In this document: positions 46,080 to 57,891 of the stretch, one piece after another | Layout: each line of letters opens with the position of its first letter | Numbering within the stretch: position 1 is the stretch's first letter | From: CAZUCE01 sp964619265 | GTDB lineage: Bacteria > Planctomycetota > UBA1135 > GCA-002686595 | DNA: 64,000 nucleotides | Assembly (NCBI GenBank): GCA_964619265.1 | Contig: CAZUCE010000018.1 | Location: forward strand, 14,487 to 78,486 | Direction of reading: 5' to 3' | Notes under the pieces: model-generated | Databases searched by the model: none | What the model was told of the DNA's origin: nothing | Seen by the model: only the letters and a program-made list of their open reading frames with translations | Position numbers and translations under genes: made by a program

Positions 46080-46691
46080 ATGCTTTTTCAACGCCTCTTC
46101 GCGCCGTCCCTCGGCGTCCTCCTCGCTTTCTCGGCCGCCTCGTGCAAAGTCACTCCGCCGGAGCCGGAAGATTGGCTCCAGCTGGGTTTCCGCACCCCGG
46201 AGCAGGCGTTCCATACCTTCCAGGTTGCGCTCGCCAGCGACATGCCGGATCTGGAGTACCGCTGCCTCGGCACGTACTTCAAGCAGCAAAACAACGTCAA
46301 CCAGCTTGCCTATCGGGCCTTCCGTGAGGATTTGCTGAGCGAGTTGCCTTGGCTCAGACACCTCGCCGAGGCCAAGGTCGTGGAAAGCCGCGAGCTCCCC
46401 GACGGCGCCTACCAGGTCCGCGCCCGGGTCGATTACCTCTGGAAGGTCGTCGACGTCGACTTCGTCCTGGCCCGCGAGGAGTACTACGAGATGTGGGCCG
46501 GCGACAAGCTGTGGCTCGACGACGCCGTGGTCTTCGACGAGGCGCTCTCGATCAGCGACGGGGACTCCGAAATGGTCCTGTCCGTTCCGCTTCCCAGCCC
46601 GATGCCCCCGCCCCCCGGGGATCAGGGTCTTTCCGAGGTCCGGGTCGGCAGCGAGTGGAAAATCCAGGCCTTCGAGCCCGTCGTCGAATAA
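46080..46691 (+). CDS. hypothetical lipoprotein upstream of ppdK
   Basis: 203 residues with lipobox AASC (Cys22). The mature part is rich in aromatic and acidic residues: TPEQAFHTFQVALASDMPDL, YRAFREDLLSELPWLRHLAE and VVDVDFVLAREEYYEMWAGD. The TPEQAF...A segment and two-layer alpha/beta look recall NTF2-like or SnoaL-like folds, but I cannot assign one. Only six bases separate its stop from the ppdK start, so the two are probably co-transcribed; the reason for this pairing is unclear. Confidence 0.7.
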   Translation: MLFQRLFAPSLGVLLAFSAASCKVTPPEPEDWLQLGFRTPEQAFHTFQVALASDMPDLEYRCLGTYFKQQNNVNQLAYRAFREDLLSELPWLRHLAEAKVVESRELPDGAYQVRARVDYLWKVVDVDFVLAREEYYEMWAGDKLWLDDAVVFDEALSISDGDSEMVLSVPLPSPMPPPPGDQGLSEVRVGSEWKIQAFEPVVE

Positions 46692-46697
46692 TGAAGG

Positions 46698-49574
<2,877 letters not shown>

Positions 49575-49631
49575 GTACCGCATCGGTGCTCGGTCGAACT
49601 CGAATCCGTAGCTCCCGCCCACCTGCGAAGG

Positions 49632-50075
49632 CTAGTTCCCGAAATACACGCCCCCTAGGGAACCGCCGCTCGAGAGGCGGTAGAAGGAGATGTGCGGATT
49701 GCCCTCCCAAGGGATCTTGGTTGCCAGAACAAAACTCCCCGAGCCCTGGTCCACTACGCAGGTTTGCTCCGGAGCAATTTCGGATCTCCCGCCGACAGAA
49801 GTCGTGGCAGTCGTGCCCAGGTACAAGTTCGCTGATTCGGCGGAGCTAAGTTCGTAGGTCCCGCGAACCTCAAGCTGCGTGCCGACCGAGAAGTCGCCGG
49901 TGTCGGTTCGCACGGAGAGGATCTTCAGCTGATCCCCTCGCGAAAGGCTCGACTCTCCGAGCTCGAAGGGTGTTTCGGCCAACTGGGAGGACTGTTGTCG
50001 CGCATCGGTTCCGGATGCCGAGCAGCCAAGCGTGCCGAGCAGGAGCAAAGCGGCGAGGGAGGAGGTTTTGAGCAA
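49632..50075 (-). CDS. hypothetical lipoprotein
   Basis: 147 residues with lipobox GTLGC (Cys18). The mature part is a small beta-rich domain (FSVGTQLEVRGTYELSSAES, QGSGSFVLATKIPWEGNP) with one further Cys. No family recognised. It stands alone between ppdK (convergent) and the 370-base gap upstream. Confidence 0.65.
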   Translation of the reverse strand: MLKTSSLAALLLLGTLGCSASGTDARQQSSQLAETPFELGESSLSRGDQLKILSVRTDTGDFSVGTQLEVRGTYELSSAESANLYLGTTATTSVGGRSEIAPEQTCVVDQGSGSFVLATKIPWEGNPHISFYRLSSGGSLGGVYFGN

Positions 50076-50448
50076 TGGCGAGGAGGGCTAATGGTCCCGA
50101 TCGGTGGAGGGCCCCTTGCGCGACCCCGGGTAGGCCGATCCTACAACTAGCGAGTCCGCGCTACCTCCGGGTTCTCCCCCTACCGCGCTCGCACTCTCGT
50201 TTCGCTCGCCCCCATTTCAACCGGTCGCCGGGCCGCCCGTTCTACCTTGGAGCTCCTCGGTTTCTAGGCGGCACGGTTGCGAAGGCAGGCGAGCTGGGCG
50301 CGCTCGGGGCTGGGCTGCCGAACAACCCAGCCCTCGCGGGCGCCGCGCGGGCGGTCCTCGGTCTGCCCAGAAGATCTGGTCGGCGAGACGCGGTCTTTGG
50401 CCTGTGCCTGAGTTCCCGGACAAGCAGGCTTGATCGGGCACCCGGCGC
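50076..50448. other. intergenic region downstream of the ECF-fusion gene
   Basis: 373 bases. It contains the terminator-like hairpin at 50307-50333 and a short palindrome CAAGCAGGCTTG near 50422. No protein-like frame is seen. A tRNA-like T-arm near its right edge was considered and rejected. Confidence 0.45.
50307..50333 (-). terminator. hairpin downstream of the ECF-fusion gene
   Basis: GGGCTGGG (50307-50314) and CCCAGCCC (50326-50333) form a perfect 8-bp stem over an 11-base loop, 116 bases past the stop at 50449. No U-run, so it may mark a Rho-dependent or stabilising end instead. Confidence 0.45.
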
Positions 50449-53400
50449 TCAACGCAAGTCGAGGGTTCGAGCCCCTCCCGACTTCAAATCGAAGAGCGGA
50501 GCCCACGTTTGCTTGTCGACGAGGCGTTCCAGGAACCCGGCCGGCAAGATCAACGGGCCGGAGGCCCCTGTGTCCGGAATTGTGTAGCTCTCATCGAAGC
50601 GGCCGCCGTCAGGCAGTTGAACGCGGATTCGGTGGGAGGTACCGGGTTGTCCGAACAGCTCGAGGGCGCCCGTTTGGATCTCGATCGTCGTGTTGTGCAG
50701 GTCATGAGCGCTCCAAGATCCGGGGAGTCGAAGGGTGCTCCCCAGCTCGGGGGCCTGAATGCGAAGTTCCAGCTCGCGATCGGCGGGAAGAGCGGCCTGC
50801 GCGACTCCGCTCTCATCCAGGATCACAGCAAGCGACTCAAATTCAAGAAGCGGGTCTTCATCCTCGAGAACTCCAGTGAGTTTGGCGCTGCCGGCGGGGC
50901 CGTCCAGAGCACCGGTCCACCTAATCTTGAACTCGACTTGGGTTGTCGCCAGCGAGCGAAGGTCTAGACGAACAGGTTCACCCGAGCGCAGCAGCACACC
51001 CGAGGGAGGTTCCCAGTCGGCGGGAATCGACGAGGACAGGTTCGTCGAGCTATTGCGGTAGAGCTCCTCCCGAGCGGGATGGAAGATGTACCACTCGCCA
51101 GGCGCAAGGCCCTCCAAGCGGTAGGAACCATCGTCGCCAGACCAGGCGAAGCACGCCCGGTGCAGGTCGTGCAAGGCGACGACCTTGGCACCGATGATGG
51201 GAACCTGGAACGGGTCCAGCACTCGGCCAACGACTTCCGCAGGCGGCACGAGTTCGACCACAATTTCCTCGTGACCTAGTCCTGGACGGTATCCCGCAAG
51301 TTCGACCAGGGCCGGCGCGAAGCCCTCGGCGGAGACCTCGATCACCCAATCGCCCTCCACGGCGAGTGGGACATGGAACCGTCCCTCCTCATCTACCTGT
51401 GCATCGTGTCCCGCGCTCCAGCGGACCCCTTCGATCGCGTTGTAGCTGCGCACCCACTCTCCGGCCTGACGCCGGGGGGAGATGCGGAGTTCAGCGTCTG
51501 CCACGGGAACTCCGCCGGAGTGGACCAGGCCACGGATCCCAGCTAGGGGTTGCATCCTCACTTCCAAGGGAGACTTCGCTGCGAGGCACTCCTCGCTCAG
51601 CAGCTCGGCGGTGAGGTATCCCTCGGCTTCAAAGCGAAGGCTCGGCGCGGCAGCCGCCTGCGTGGGTAGCTCAACGGTGAATTCGGTTTGCAGCTCCGTC
51701 CAGGTGCAGTCCGCCCCATACACCTCGCGGGTCACCTGAATCGGAACCGGGTCGCCGGATGCGAGTCCTCGGACCACGACCTGGACCGAACGCGAAGGGC
51801 GTGCTGCGAAACGAATCGTGACATCCTTGAACGGAGGCAACTCGACGTATTCCACAGGGGCGTAGACACCCTCTGCCGCGAACGCACGAATTCTCAGTTC
51901 CTCAGCGTCCGCCAGATTCCCCTGTAGTTCGAAGGCCTTGCCAGCGGCTGTAAACCCCTCTGTGCTTCCTAGATTCAAGTCTCCCTCATACAACTCCAGC
52001 CGGCAGTGCATGTCGATGGGCTCGGAACGCTCGTTGACCGCGACGACGCGAACCGAGCTCGGGCCGGTCTTCACTTCAATGTCGCGCTCAAGGGATTCAC
52101 CCGGCTTCAAAATGAAGGGTTCTCCAAGCCAGCGGTCCTGACTGTAGACGGCTCGGGCTTCCAAACGCACGGGACCGGGATCGTCGAAGCGCAACTCGTA
52201 CTCTCCTTCAGCACTAGCGAACCCATGTGCCAAGACCTCCCGTTCGCCTTCGGCCGCGAGGACGCGCAATTCTCCGAGGACCGGAGTTCCCGATGGATCC
52301 AAGAGACGGCCGAAAACAAGGGCCTGTGGCTCAAGAACGATGTCGCCCAGGTCGATCGAGGAGCCCGGCAGAACCTCGATTTGACGCACGTGGCGTTCGT
52401 TGTGGGGACCGTCCAGCCGCAGCACGAGAATCGCCTGTCTGGGCAGCGCTCGAGAGGAAATTTCGATCTGACCGAAGGCATTGCTCGCCGCCCGGAGATC
52501 GGCCTCTGCAAGCAGGTCCCGGATCGAGTCCGTTTCTTCCGGTGACGTTTTAGGTGCGCTCCAAGCGTCCAGGCCACCTTGGAGTTCGGCCAAGACACCG
52601 GGCAGCGCGTCTCCGTTTGGGTCGACCACTCGAAGGCTCAAGGTGGTGAGCGGCGCGGAAGCGGGCTCCGAAGCCAAACTCACAACCGCCTCTTCTTTGG
52701 GTTGGACAAGTGCGCGACGCTCCGGGCCACGGCTCGGCTCCGGACTGGGGTCCGAAGCAGCCGCCAGGGCGACCTGGGCCGGGCTTGACGGGATCTCGGG
52801 CACCGCATTCGAGCTGTTCAACAGATCCGGAACCACGAGGATCGCCGCCAACCCCAGAACGAGGGCGGCCGCGGTCAGCAGAAGGGTGCCCCCTCCCAGG
52901 GCGACTCCACCCGAGCTCGCGACCGAAACGGCACTTCCAGACTCCAGCCGAACCAAGGGGGCGAGCGCTGTCATCCACCTGGCTCGATCGCCGCCATACC
53001 GGCGGTCCAACTGATCTCGCAATGTGTCCAGCCCGCGCTTGAGTCGCCACCGAACCGTCCCTTCGGGGACTTGGAGACGTCGGGCGATCTCCGTTCCGGA
53101 GAGTCCCGCCTGATAGCGAAGCAACAGGGCCTCTCGCAGGGTTGGCTTGAGCTCGCGGACGAGCGCGCTGAGCTGTTCCTGCTGCTCGGCAATCGACACC
53201 AGTTCATCCGCAGAGGGAACATCGGCTTCCTGGCGGCTGACCTCCGTTTCCCGGGCACGCCCGCGCGCCGCGCTGCGCTGTTTGGATCTCGCCAAATTCC
53301 GCAGAACGCTTGCGAGCCAGGGACGGACCGGGCGGTCCGCGTCCGGAGGCCTCCGGATCGCGGCGGTCCACGCGTCCTGCATCAGGTCTTCCGCATCGGC

Positions 53401-53484
53401 TTCGGTGCGGGTGAGGGAACGGGCAAGTGAGCGCACCCAGGCGCTCTCCGCGAGGATCGTCTCCAGGGAGTGGGTCATAGTCAT
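50449..53484 (-). CDS. ECF sigma factor fused by a membrane helix to extracytoplasmic carboxypeptidase-regulatory-like domains
   Basis: 1011 residues from the ATG at 53484 (another in-frame ATG lies at 53544). Residues ~7-75 are sigma region 2 (LTRTEADAEDLMQDAWTAAI, WLASVLRNLARSKQR); ~105-160 are region 4 with the helix-turn-helix SGTEIARRLQVPEGTVRWRL. A single hydrophobic helix follows at about 192-222 (GGGTLLLTAAALVLGLAAIL). The remaining ~790 residues are repeated beta-sandwich units resembling carboxypeptidase-D regulatory domains (for example DPNGDALPGVLAELQGG, DPSGTPVLGELRVLAAEG, DPFQVPIIGAKVVALHD). The layout implies a sigma factor held at the membrane by its own exported sensor, without a separate anti-sigma. 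C-terminally extended ECF proteins are known in Planctomycetota; this exact domain set is inferred. Confidence 0.88.
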   Translation of the reverse strand: MTMTHSLETILAESAWVRSLARSLTRTEADAEDLMQDAWTAAIRRPPDADRPVRPWLASVLRNLARSKQRSAARGRARETEVSRQEADVPSADELVSIAEQQEQLSALVRELKPTLREALLLRYQAGLSGTEIARRLQVPEGTVRWRLKRGLDTLRDQLDRRYGGDRARWMTALAPLVRLESGSAVSVASSGGVALGGGTLLLTAAALVLGLAAILVVPDLLNSSNAVPEIPSSPAQVALAAASDPSPEPSRGPERRALVQPKEEAVVSLASEPASAPLTTLSLRVVDPNGDALPGVLAELQGGLDAWSAPKTSPEETDSIRDLLAEADLRAASNAFGQIEISSRALPRQAILVLRLDGPHNERHVRQIEVLPGSSIDLGDIVLEPQALVFGRLLDPSGTPVLGELRVLAAEGEREVLAHGFASAEGEYELRFDDPGPVRLEARAVYSQDRWLGEPFILKPGESLERDIEVKTGPSSVRVVAVNERSEPIDMHCRLELYEGDLNLGSTEGFTAAGKAFELQGNLADAEELRIRAFAAEGVYAPVEYVELPPFKDVTIRFAARPSRSVQVVVRGLASGDPVPIQVTREVYGADCTWTELQTEFTVELPTQAAAAPSLRFEAEGYLTAELLSEECLAAKSPLEVRMQPLAGIRGLVHSGGVPVADAELRISPRRQAGEWVRSYNAIEGVRWSAGHDAQVDEEGRFHVPLAVEGDWVIEVSAEGFAPALVELAGYRPGLGHEEIVVELVPPAEVVGRVLDPFQVPIIGAKVVALHDLHRACFAWSGDDGSYRLEGLAPGEWYIFHPAREELYRNSSTNLSSSIPADWEPPSGVLLRSGEPVRLDLRSLATTQVEFKIRWTGALDGPAGSAKLTGVLEDEDPLLEFESLAVILDESGVAQAALPADRELELRIQAPELGSTLRLPGSWSAHDLHNTTIEIQTGALELFGQPGTSHRIRVQLPDGGRFDESYTIPDTGASGPLILPAGFLERLVDKQTWAPLFDLKSGGARTLDLR

Positions 53485-53672
53485 GGCCTGGTCCGTTTGC
53501 CGCGCCGGACGAACCGTTGGCGGATTCTCCGAATTTCGCCCCATTCGACCGACAACCGTACCCAGTCGAGCAAGAATCGGCTCGCAGCCAGCCGTTCCCT
53601 ACCAGGCACCTAAGACCGGCCGTGGATGCGCCCGTCCAGCCGGCGCCCGGCCTTGAGATCTACGCCGCGACG

Positions 53673-53702
53673 AGCCGGACTGCGGGAAGCCGGACTGCGG
53701 GC
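53673..53702. repeat. 15-bp tandem duplication upstream of the ECF-fusion gene
   Basis: AGCCGGACTGCGGGA followed by AGCCGGACTGCGGGC, between the 53751 stop and the ECF-fusion start. Two copies only. Confidence 0.5.
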
Positions 53703-53750
53703 CTCACGCAAGGCCCCATGCGGCGGCGCGAGAGCCGCCGCGGGAAGGCG

Positions 53751-54731
53751 TCAACCTTGGGTGACTTCGGCTGCAAGCTCATCGAAACGCTTGGCCCCAA
53801 GGTCCTCGGAACGAACAAAAACATAGAGCGGGTCCGCATCAAGGATCCAAAAGTCCATGGACTTGTTGGAGTTGATGCGCAGCAGCTGCTGCCAGCGGTC
53901 GTGCTCGGCCTGGATCGCGGCTGCGTTGTTCAAGATCCACTCGACCCCGGGACGCTTTCGCTCGTAGCGCTCGGCCATGTCGGGCCAACGAAGCTTGGCG
54001 GCCTCGTATTCTTCGTAGGAATCCCAGTAGTCGGCGAATTGGTGTTGGCGCCCGCCTAGCTGGCTGAGGGCGACCTGGCGGCGTAGATGAGCATCGACGG
54101 CGTTCGCGTAACCGAACAGCTGACCTAGGCCGATACTTGGGATGTCGAAACAGAAAGACTGGAAGCGCTCGCCTGCCCTGTCGTCCGCGCACAGCGCACC
54201 CACCTCGCGCAGGAACGCCCGCCCATTCGCATCGCAATCGAAGCCAGCGGTGTACTTCACCCGGTTGGGCTTCAAGTCGATCAGGTATTCGTCGTCTAGG
54301 AGCTGTTCGTTCCTCGGCGGCTCCCGCCGGCAAAGGCGCGCGAGATCACCTTCGTAAAACAAGCCATCGACAAGAGCTGGTTCGGCAGCGGATTCAATGG
54401 AACGCGCAAACAGGTACAGCATCCCCGATCTAGGAGGCAGCGGAGCAAGGTTGGCCTTGGGAAGCTCCGAAAAGTTGATCTGGCAAAGGAAGTTCGCGTA
54501 CCGAACCTCCCCGTCCGGTCGCTGGTGGCTCGGCCAGTCGATCTCGAGCGGTAAGTCTGGCGCGCCACCGAACCGCGAGTTCCCTGTTGCGCTGTAGTCG
54601 TCCGCTCCGGCGGATGCGATGTGGATGCACTCCGAACAACGCTCCAGGATGTGATCACGGGCGGGCGAGAGCTCGTACTGCTCGATCAGGGCGATGGCGG
54701 CCTGACGGAATTCATCGCGAAGAACACCCAT
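53751..54731 (-). CDS. DUF1963/YwqG family protein
   Basis: 326 residues, cytoplasmic. YwqG/DUF1963 hallmarks are SRFGGAPDLPLEIDWPSH near residue 55, FLCQINFSELPKANLAPLP, the segment SGMLYLFARS, and the C-terminal FWILDADPLYVFVRSEDL. Family members are small globular proteins of unknown function, often found as stand-alone genes. The start ATG at 54731 is followed by GVLRDEFRQAAIALI. Co-oriented with, but 266 bases upstream of, the ECF-fusion gene. Confidence 0.85.
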   Translation of the reverse strand: MGVLRDEFRQAAIALIEQYELSPARDHILERCSECIHIASAGADDYSATGNSRFGGAPDLPLEIDWPSHQRPDGEVRYANFLCQINFSELPKANLAPLPPRSGMLYLFARSIESAAEPALVDGLFYEGDLARLCRREPPRNEQLLDDEYLIDLKPNRVKYTAGFDCDANGRAFLREVGALCADDRAGERFQSFCFDIPSIGLGQLFGYANAVDAHLRRQVALSQLGGRQHQFADYWDSYEEYEAAKLRWPDMAERYERKRPGVEWILNNAAAIQAEHDRWQQLLRINSNKSMDFWILDADPLYVFVRSEDLGAKRFDELAAEVTQG

Positions 54732-55182
54732 GCCCTAGAGCCTAGCAGGCCGTTGGAAAAGGCCCGTCGCGAGGCGAAGCGCAGTTCGTCAGGGGTAGCA
54801 ACGTGACAGAGGGGCGGCGGAGGTGGCCTCCTGGCCGCTGAGCACGGCCCGACGAGCGTGACGACGCCCTGGCGGGCTGCGCGAAGCCGCAGCAGGGAGT
54901 TTTTCAACGGCCTGCTAGGCCTTGACCCCGCTCCACGTGAACGGGCACCCGCATCCTGCGGCGCGACCACGGCCGCAAGGCCCCGGAGCGGCCTGTGGCG
55001 CTCGAGCAGCAAAGCCCCCCTGCCCCAGCCCCCTCTGCCCTGCAGGCATCCAGGCTCCGATGTCCTCCGGTGCCCTTGCCCTGGCCGGTGCACCGCCCAG
55101 GTTTCCTGCCGGTACAAAACCAACAGGGGCCGCGCTCCATGCCCCGCTGGGCAGGGCCGGCCCGCTTCGCAGGGACCTCTCC
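54732..55182. other. intergenic region containing the MITE-like repeat
   Basis: 451 bases between the DUF1963 start and the M28 peptidase end. Besides the 54740-54920 element, the rest (54921-55182) has no coding frame or motif I can support. Confidence 0.5.
54740..54920. mobile_element. MITE-like element with ~21-bp terminal inverted repeats
   Basis: GCCTAGCAGGCCGTTGGAAAA (54740-54760) is matched as an inverted repeat at 54900-54920, where the reverse complement reads GCCTAGCAGGCCGTTGAAAAA; 20 of 21 positions agree. The 181-bp element carries no transposase; a spurious frame crosses it on the minus strand. The CAGGCCGTTGAAAAA terminus resembles ends of widespread small repeats and IS relatives, from memory only. 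No target-site duplication is certain. Confidence 0.6.
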
Positions 55183-56724
55183 CTAGAGATCGAGATCGTC
55201 GCCCTGGAGCTCGATCAGAGCGCGGGTCGCTAGGCGTGCCACGCGTTCCACCTTGTCGAGGTCGATGCCCTCGAAGTCGTCCGTCTCTTGGTGGTAGTCG
55301 TCGTGGATATCGGCGAACAGGAACGCGACCGGGATGTCGAAGGCCTTTTGGAAGCTCTCCTGATCGGAGCGGTGATAGTACGCGTCGGCGCTCTTCACGT
55401 TGCTGAAGCCCTCGATGGCGGCCATCTTCTCCAAGCGCTCAGCGAGCCCGTTGTAGATGTCCCCCATCTTCTTGGTCGGAGTCAGCAGGATCTCCTTCGG
55501 ATCGTTGCGGCCGATCATGTCGATGTTGAGGTTCGCAATCGGCCGCATGCCCTCGGGCAGCGTCGGGTTCTCACACCAAGCCCGGCTGCCGAGCAGCCCG
55601 TGCTCTTCGGCCGAGACCCACAGGATCAGGACGCTGCGGTCCAAGGGGCCGTGGGCGCTGAGTGCGTCCGCGACCGCGAGCAACACGGTGGTTCCGGTTC
55701 CATTGTCGTCGGCGCCGTTCCAAACACGCCCGTCGAGTCCGCCCAGGTGATCGTAGTGGGCCGACAGGATGATCACCTCGTCGCGCAGCTTCCGGTCCGT
55801 TCCAGGCAGCAGCGCGGCAACGTTTTCGAGCTCGGCCAGGTTGGAGCCATCGGCGGCTTTCCAAGCCACGCGCGTCTCGGTCAGCGTCGCGCCCAATTCC
55901 GTCCCGGCTTTCTTGGGTAGATTCTTCATCTCCAAGACTCGCAACATCTCAGCGGTTGCGTCCGGACGGAGCACGACGCGCATCGGGCCGGCGTTGCGCT
56001 GACGCCGGGTTCGCCCGGGCTCGGAAAGGCTCCCGAGGAAGCTCTGGGCCGTGAGGCGGTCCAAGCCCTCGGCGGCTGATCCAAGATCGGATCCCGGTTC
56101 GATCACGAAGATCGTGCCCAGAGCGCCTTTGGCTTCGGCGGCGTCCGCGATCGGGCGCAGGCGGAAGTCGATGGCCGGACCCTCAAGCTCGCGAATCGAC
56201 TGGGCGTCCAGCACGGCAACAGCGAAAGCGCCCGTCAGGTCGAGCTTGCCGACGTCGGAGCCGCGTCCTTCGTCCACGAACACCAATCGACCGGTGTGTT
56301 CGAGGTCGGTGCGATCCGGGAAGCTCGTGTACCACCAATCTTCACGGGGCGCGAGTCGCAAGAGCCCGCCGGGGCCCTTCAGGTGAAGGGCGGTCTCGTC
56401 GAGCTCAAGCGCACGACGCTCCAACTGGTACTGATCGAAAAAGCCCACGTCTCCGGCCGGCTCGAATCCCAGACGCTCCGCCCGCGAGGCCAGAAATCGT
56501 GCAGCGATGCGCTGGCCGCGACTCGGACTTCCGCGCCCGCCCAGCTCGTCGCTGGAGAGGAAGCGCAGGTCGGCGGCGATTTCCTGGCTCTCGATGGTCG
56601 AAAGAGCCCGTTCGAGGGCCTCCTCGGCTGCCCGATCGGATTCAGAGGCGGACGAGAAAACCGAAAGGCCGGCGAAAAGGAGCGCGTACAGCATGGGGAG
56701 GACGGTAGTCAGTCGAAGGGACAA
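55183..56724 (-). CDS. secreted M28 family zinc peptidase
   Basis: 513 residues with a signal peptide (about 1-27). A PA-like insert lies at ~125-245. The M28 core carries the zinc ligands: His in SAHYDHLGGL, Asp in NGADDNGTGTTVLLA, the Glu pair in VSAEEHGLLGSRAW, Asp in NLNIDMIGRN and the terminal His in IHDDYHQETDDFEG. The full ligand set predicts an active aminopeptidase-type enzyme, exported to scavenge peptides. It is 118 bases downstream of the sigma factor gene at 56843 and could be its target, though this is a guess. Confidence 0.92.
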   Translation of the reverse strand: MSLRLTTVLPMLYALLFAGLSVFSSASESDRAAEEALERALSTIESQEIAADLRFLSSDELGGRGSPSRGQRIAARFLASRAERLGFEPAGDVGFFDQYQLERRALELDETALHLKGPGGLLRLAPREDWWYTSFPDRTDLEHTGRLVFVDEGRGSDVGKLDLTGAFAVAVLDAQSIRELEGPAIDFRLRPIADAAEAKGALGTIFVIEPGSDLGSAAEGLDRLTAQSFLGSLSEPGRTRRQRNAGPMRVVLRPDATAEMLRVLEMKNLPKKAGTELGATLTETRVAWKAADGSNLAELENVAALLPGTDRKLRDEVIILSAHYDHLGGLDGRVWNGADDNGTGTTVLLAVADALSAHGPLDRSVLILWVSAEEHGLLGSRAWCENPTLPEGMRPIANLNIDMIGRNDPKEILLTPTKKMGDIYNGLAERLEKMAAIEGFSNVKSADAYYHRSDQESFQKAFDIPVAFLFADIHDDYHQETDDFEGIDLDKVERVARLATRALIELQGDDLDL

Positions 56725-56842
56725 CGGGGCTTGGAGGATACGAGCGAACGAGGAAGAGGAGACTCGGATCCCGGCGACTCCAGGAATCAGATCTCCCGCT
56801 GGGGATCCCAGCTGGAAGAACCCCGCGGAAAGGAGGAGTCGG

Positions 56843-57760
56843 CTACTGGGGATCCACGGTTCGACTGCGCAGCTCGGCGAGGGTGCTCTGTTCGAGCCGC
56901 TCGAGCAGCGGGGCCAGCTCGGCCTGGCGTTCAGGCCGCGCCAGGTCGTCGCGATTGGCCTCGCAGACGTCGCACTTCATCTCGTCCATGTGAAATTTCA
57001 AAAAGGACGCCGGGCCTTCCTCGAGCTCGCCGGAGACGAAGCGCGCCATCCAATGGCGCGCCGGGCAGGACACCTGCCGGGATCGCCAGATCTCGCGGAC
57101 GTCGAGATCGAGCAAGCGATGGCCCTCTTCGGCCGCAGAGAGCAGCGGCAAGAGGTCCGAGCCCGACTCGCGGACCGCGGCCAGCTGACGTAGGCGCTTC
57201 AGCGCGCGGAACTTGATGCCGGCCACTGCGGTCTCATCGCGCAGTTGGAAGCGTTTCCAGGTGTCGCGGTTGCGCCAACCGCCGGAAAACAGCGCTTCGA
57301 GGACGGCTAGGCGAGTGAATTCGCCAGTCTTCCAGGTCTCTTCGACCCAGTCGCGGAGGATATCTCCGAACAACGAACGCGCTCGCTCGGACAATTCGAA
57401 GCCGCGAACGATCGCGCTCGGTGTCTCGCTCTCGAGCACCATCGAATCGAGACCGGGTACTCCGTCCTCATCCTCGCCGACCGCCATGGAGCGTGCGCGC
57501 CGCCGGCGCATGTGGTCGATGGTGCGATTGCGGCAGATGCCGAACACGTACTGCTCGAAGGTGTAGGCGGAGTCGAAGTCTCCGATTCCGCGAACCGCAC
57601 CCAACAGGGTTTCTTGGACGATGTCCTCGGCAGATTGCAAGTCCCCGGTGCGGCGCTCGGCGTAGGCCTGGAGGCGACCACAGAACTGCTGCTCGACAGC
57701 CAGCCATTCCTGGTCGTCGAGCTTTTGCAGGCGTTCGATGTCGGGAATCCAGTCGGACAT
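56843..57760 (-). CDS. ECF-type sigma factor with C-terminal zinc-finger-like tail
   Basis: 305 residues from the ATG at 57760 (one further upstream at 57841 is possible). Sigma region 2 at ~15-80 (RTGDLQSAEDIVQETLLGAV, YVFGICRNRTIDHMRRRRAR). A long linker follows, then a region 4-like helix-turn-helix (TWKRFQLRDETAVAGIKFRA). The last ~85 residues resemble a zinc-binding anti-sigma module, CPARHWMARFVSGELEEGP then FHMDEMKCDVCEANRDDL (His-x5-Cys-x2-Cys, with one earlier Cys). Normally that module sits on a separate anti-sigma. Downstream of the kinase gene by 131 bases, suggesting control by phosphorylation. Confidence 0.82.
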   Translation of the reverse strand: MSDWIPDIERLQKLDDQEWLAVEQQFCGRLQAYAERRTGDLQSAEDIVQETLLGAVRGIGDFDSAYTFEQYVFGICRNRTIDHMRRRRARSMAVGEDEDGVPGLDSMVLESETPSAIVRGFELSERARSLFGDILRDWVEETWKTGEFTRLAVLEALFSGGWRNRDTWKRFQLRDETAVAGIKFRALKRLRQLAAVRESGSDLLPLLSAAEEGHRLLDLDVREIWRSRQVSCPARHWMARFVSGELEEGPASFLKFHMDEMKCDVCEANRDDLARPERQAELAPLLERLEQSTLAELRSRTVDPQ

Positions 57761-57891
57761 AAGCTGGTGTAAGGAAGCGCGCTGGACCCTGGGCCACAAG
57801 TCCCGGGGGGCCGGAGGGGTCGAACGACCCAGGGAGGCCAAAACGAGCCCTGCATTCTAGGGGGCTTTGGAAGGGAATCGGTTCGAAGCCG

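Noticed and set aside
50449..50485. tRNA-like T-arm (GAGGG TTCGAGC CCCTC) on the plus strand
   Set aside because: No matching acceptor, D-arm or anticodon arm can be built upstream; the stretch is the antisense of the last codons of the ECF-fusion gene. A tRNA-Sec reading was also tried because selB is present, and failed.
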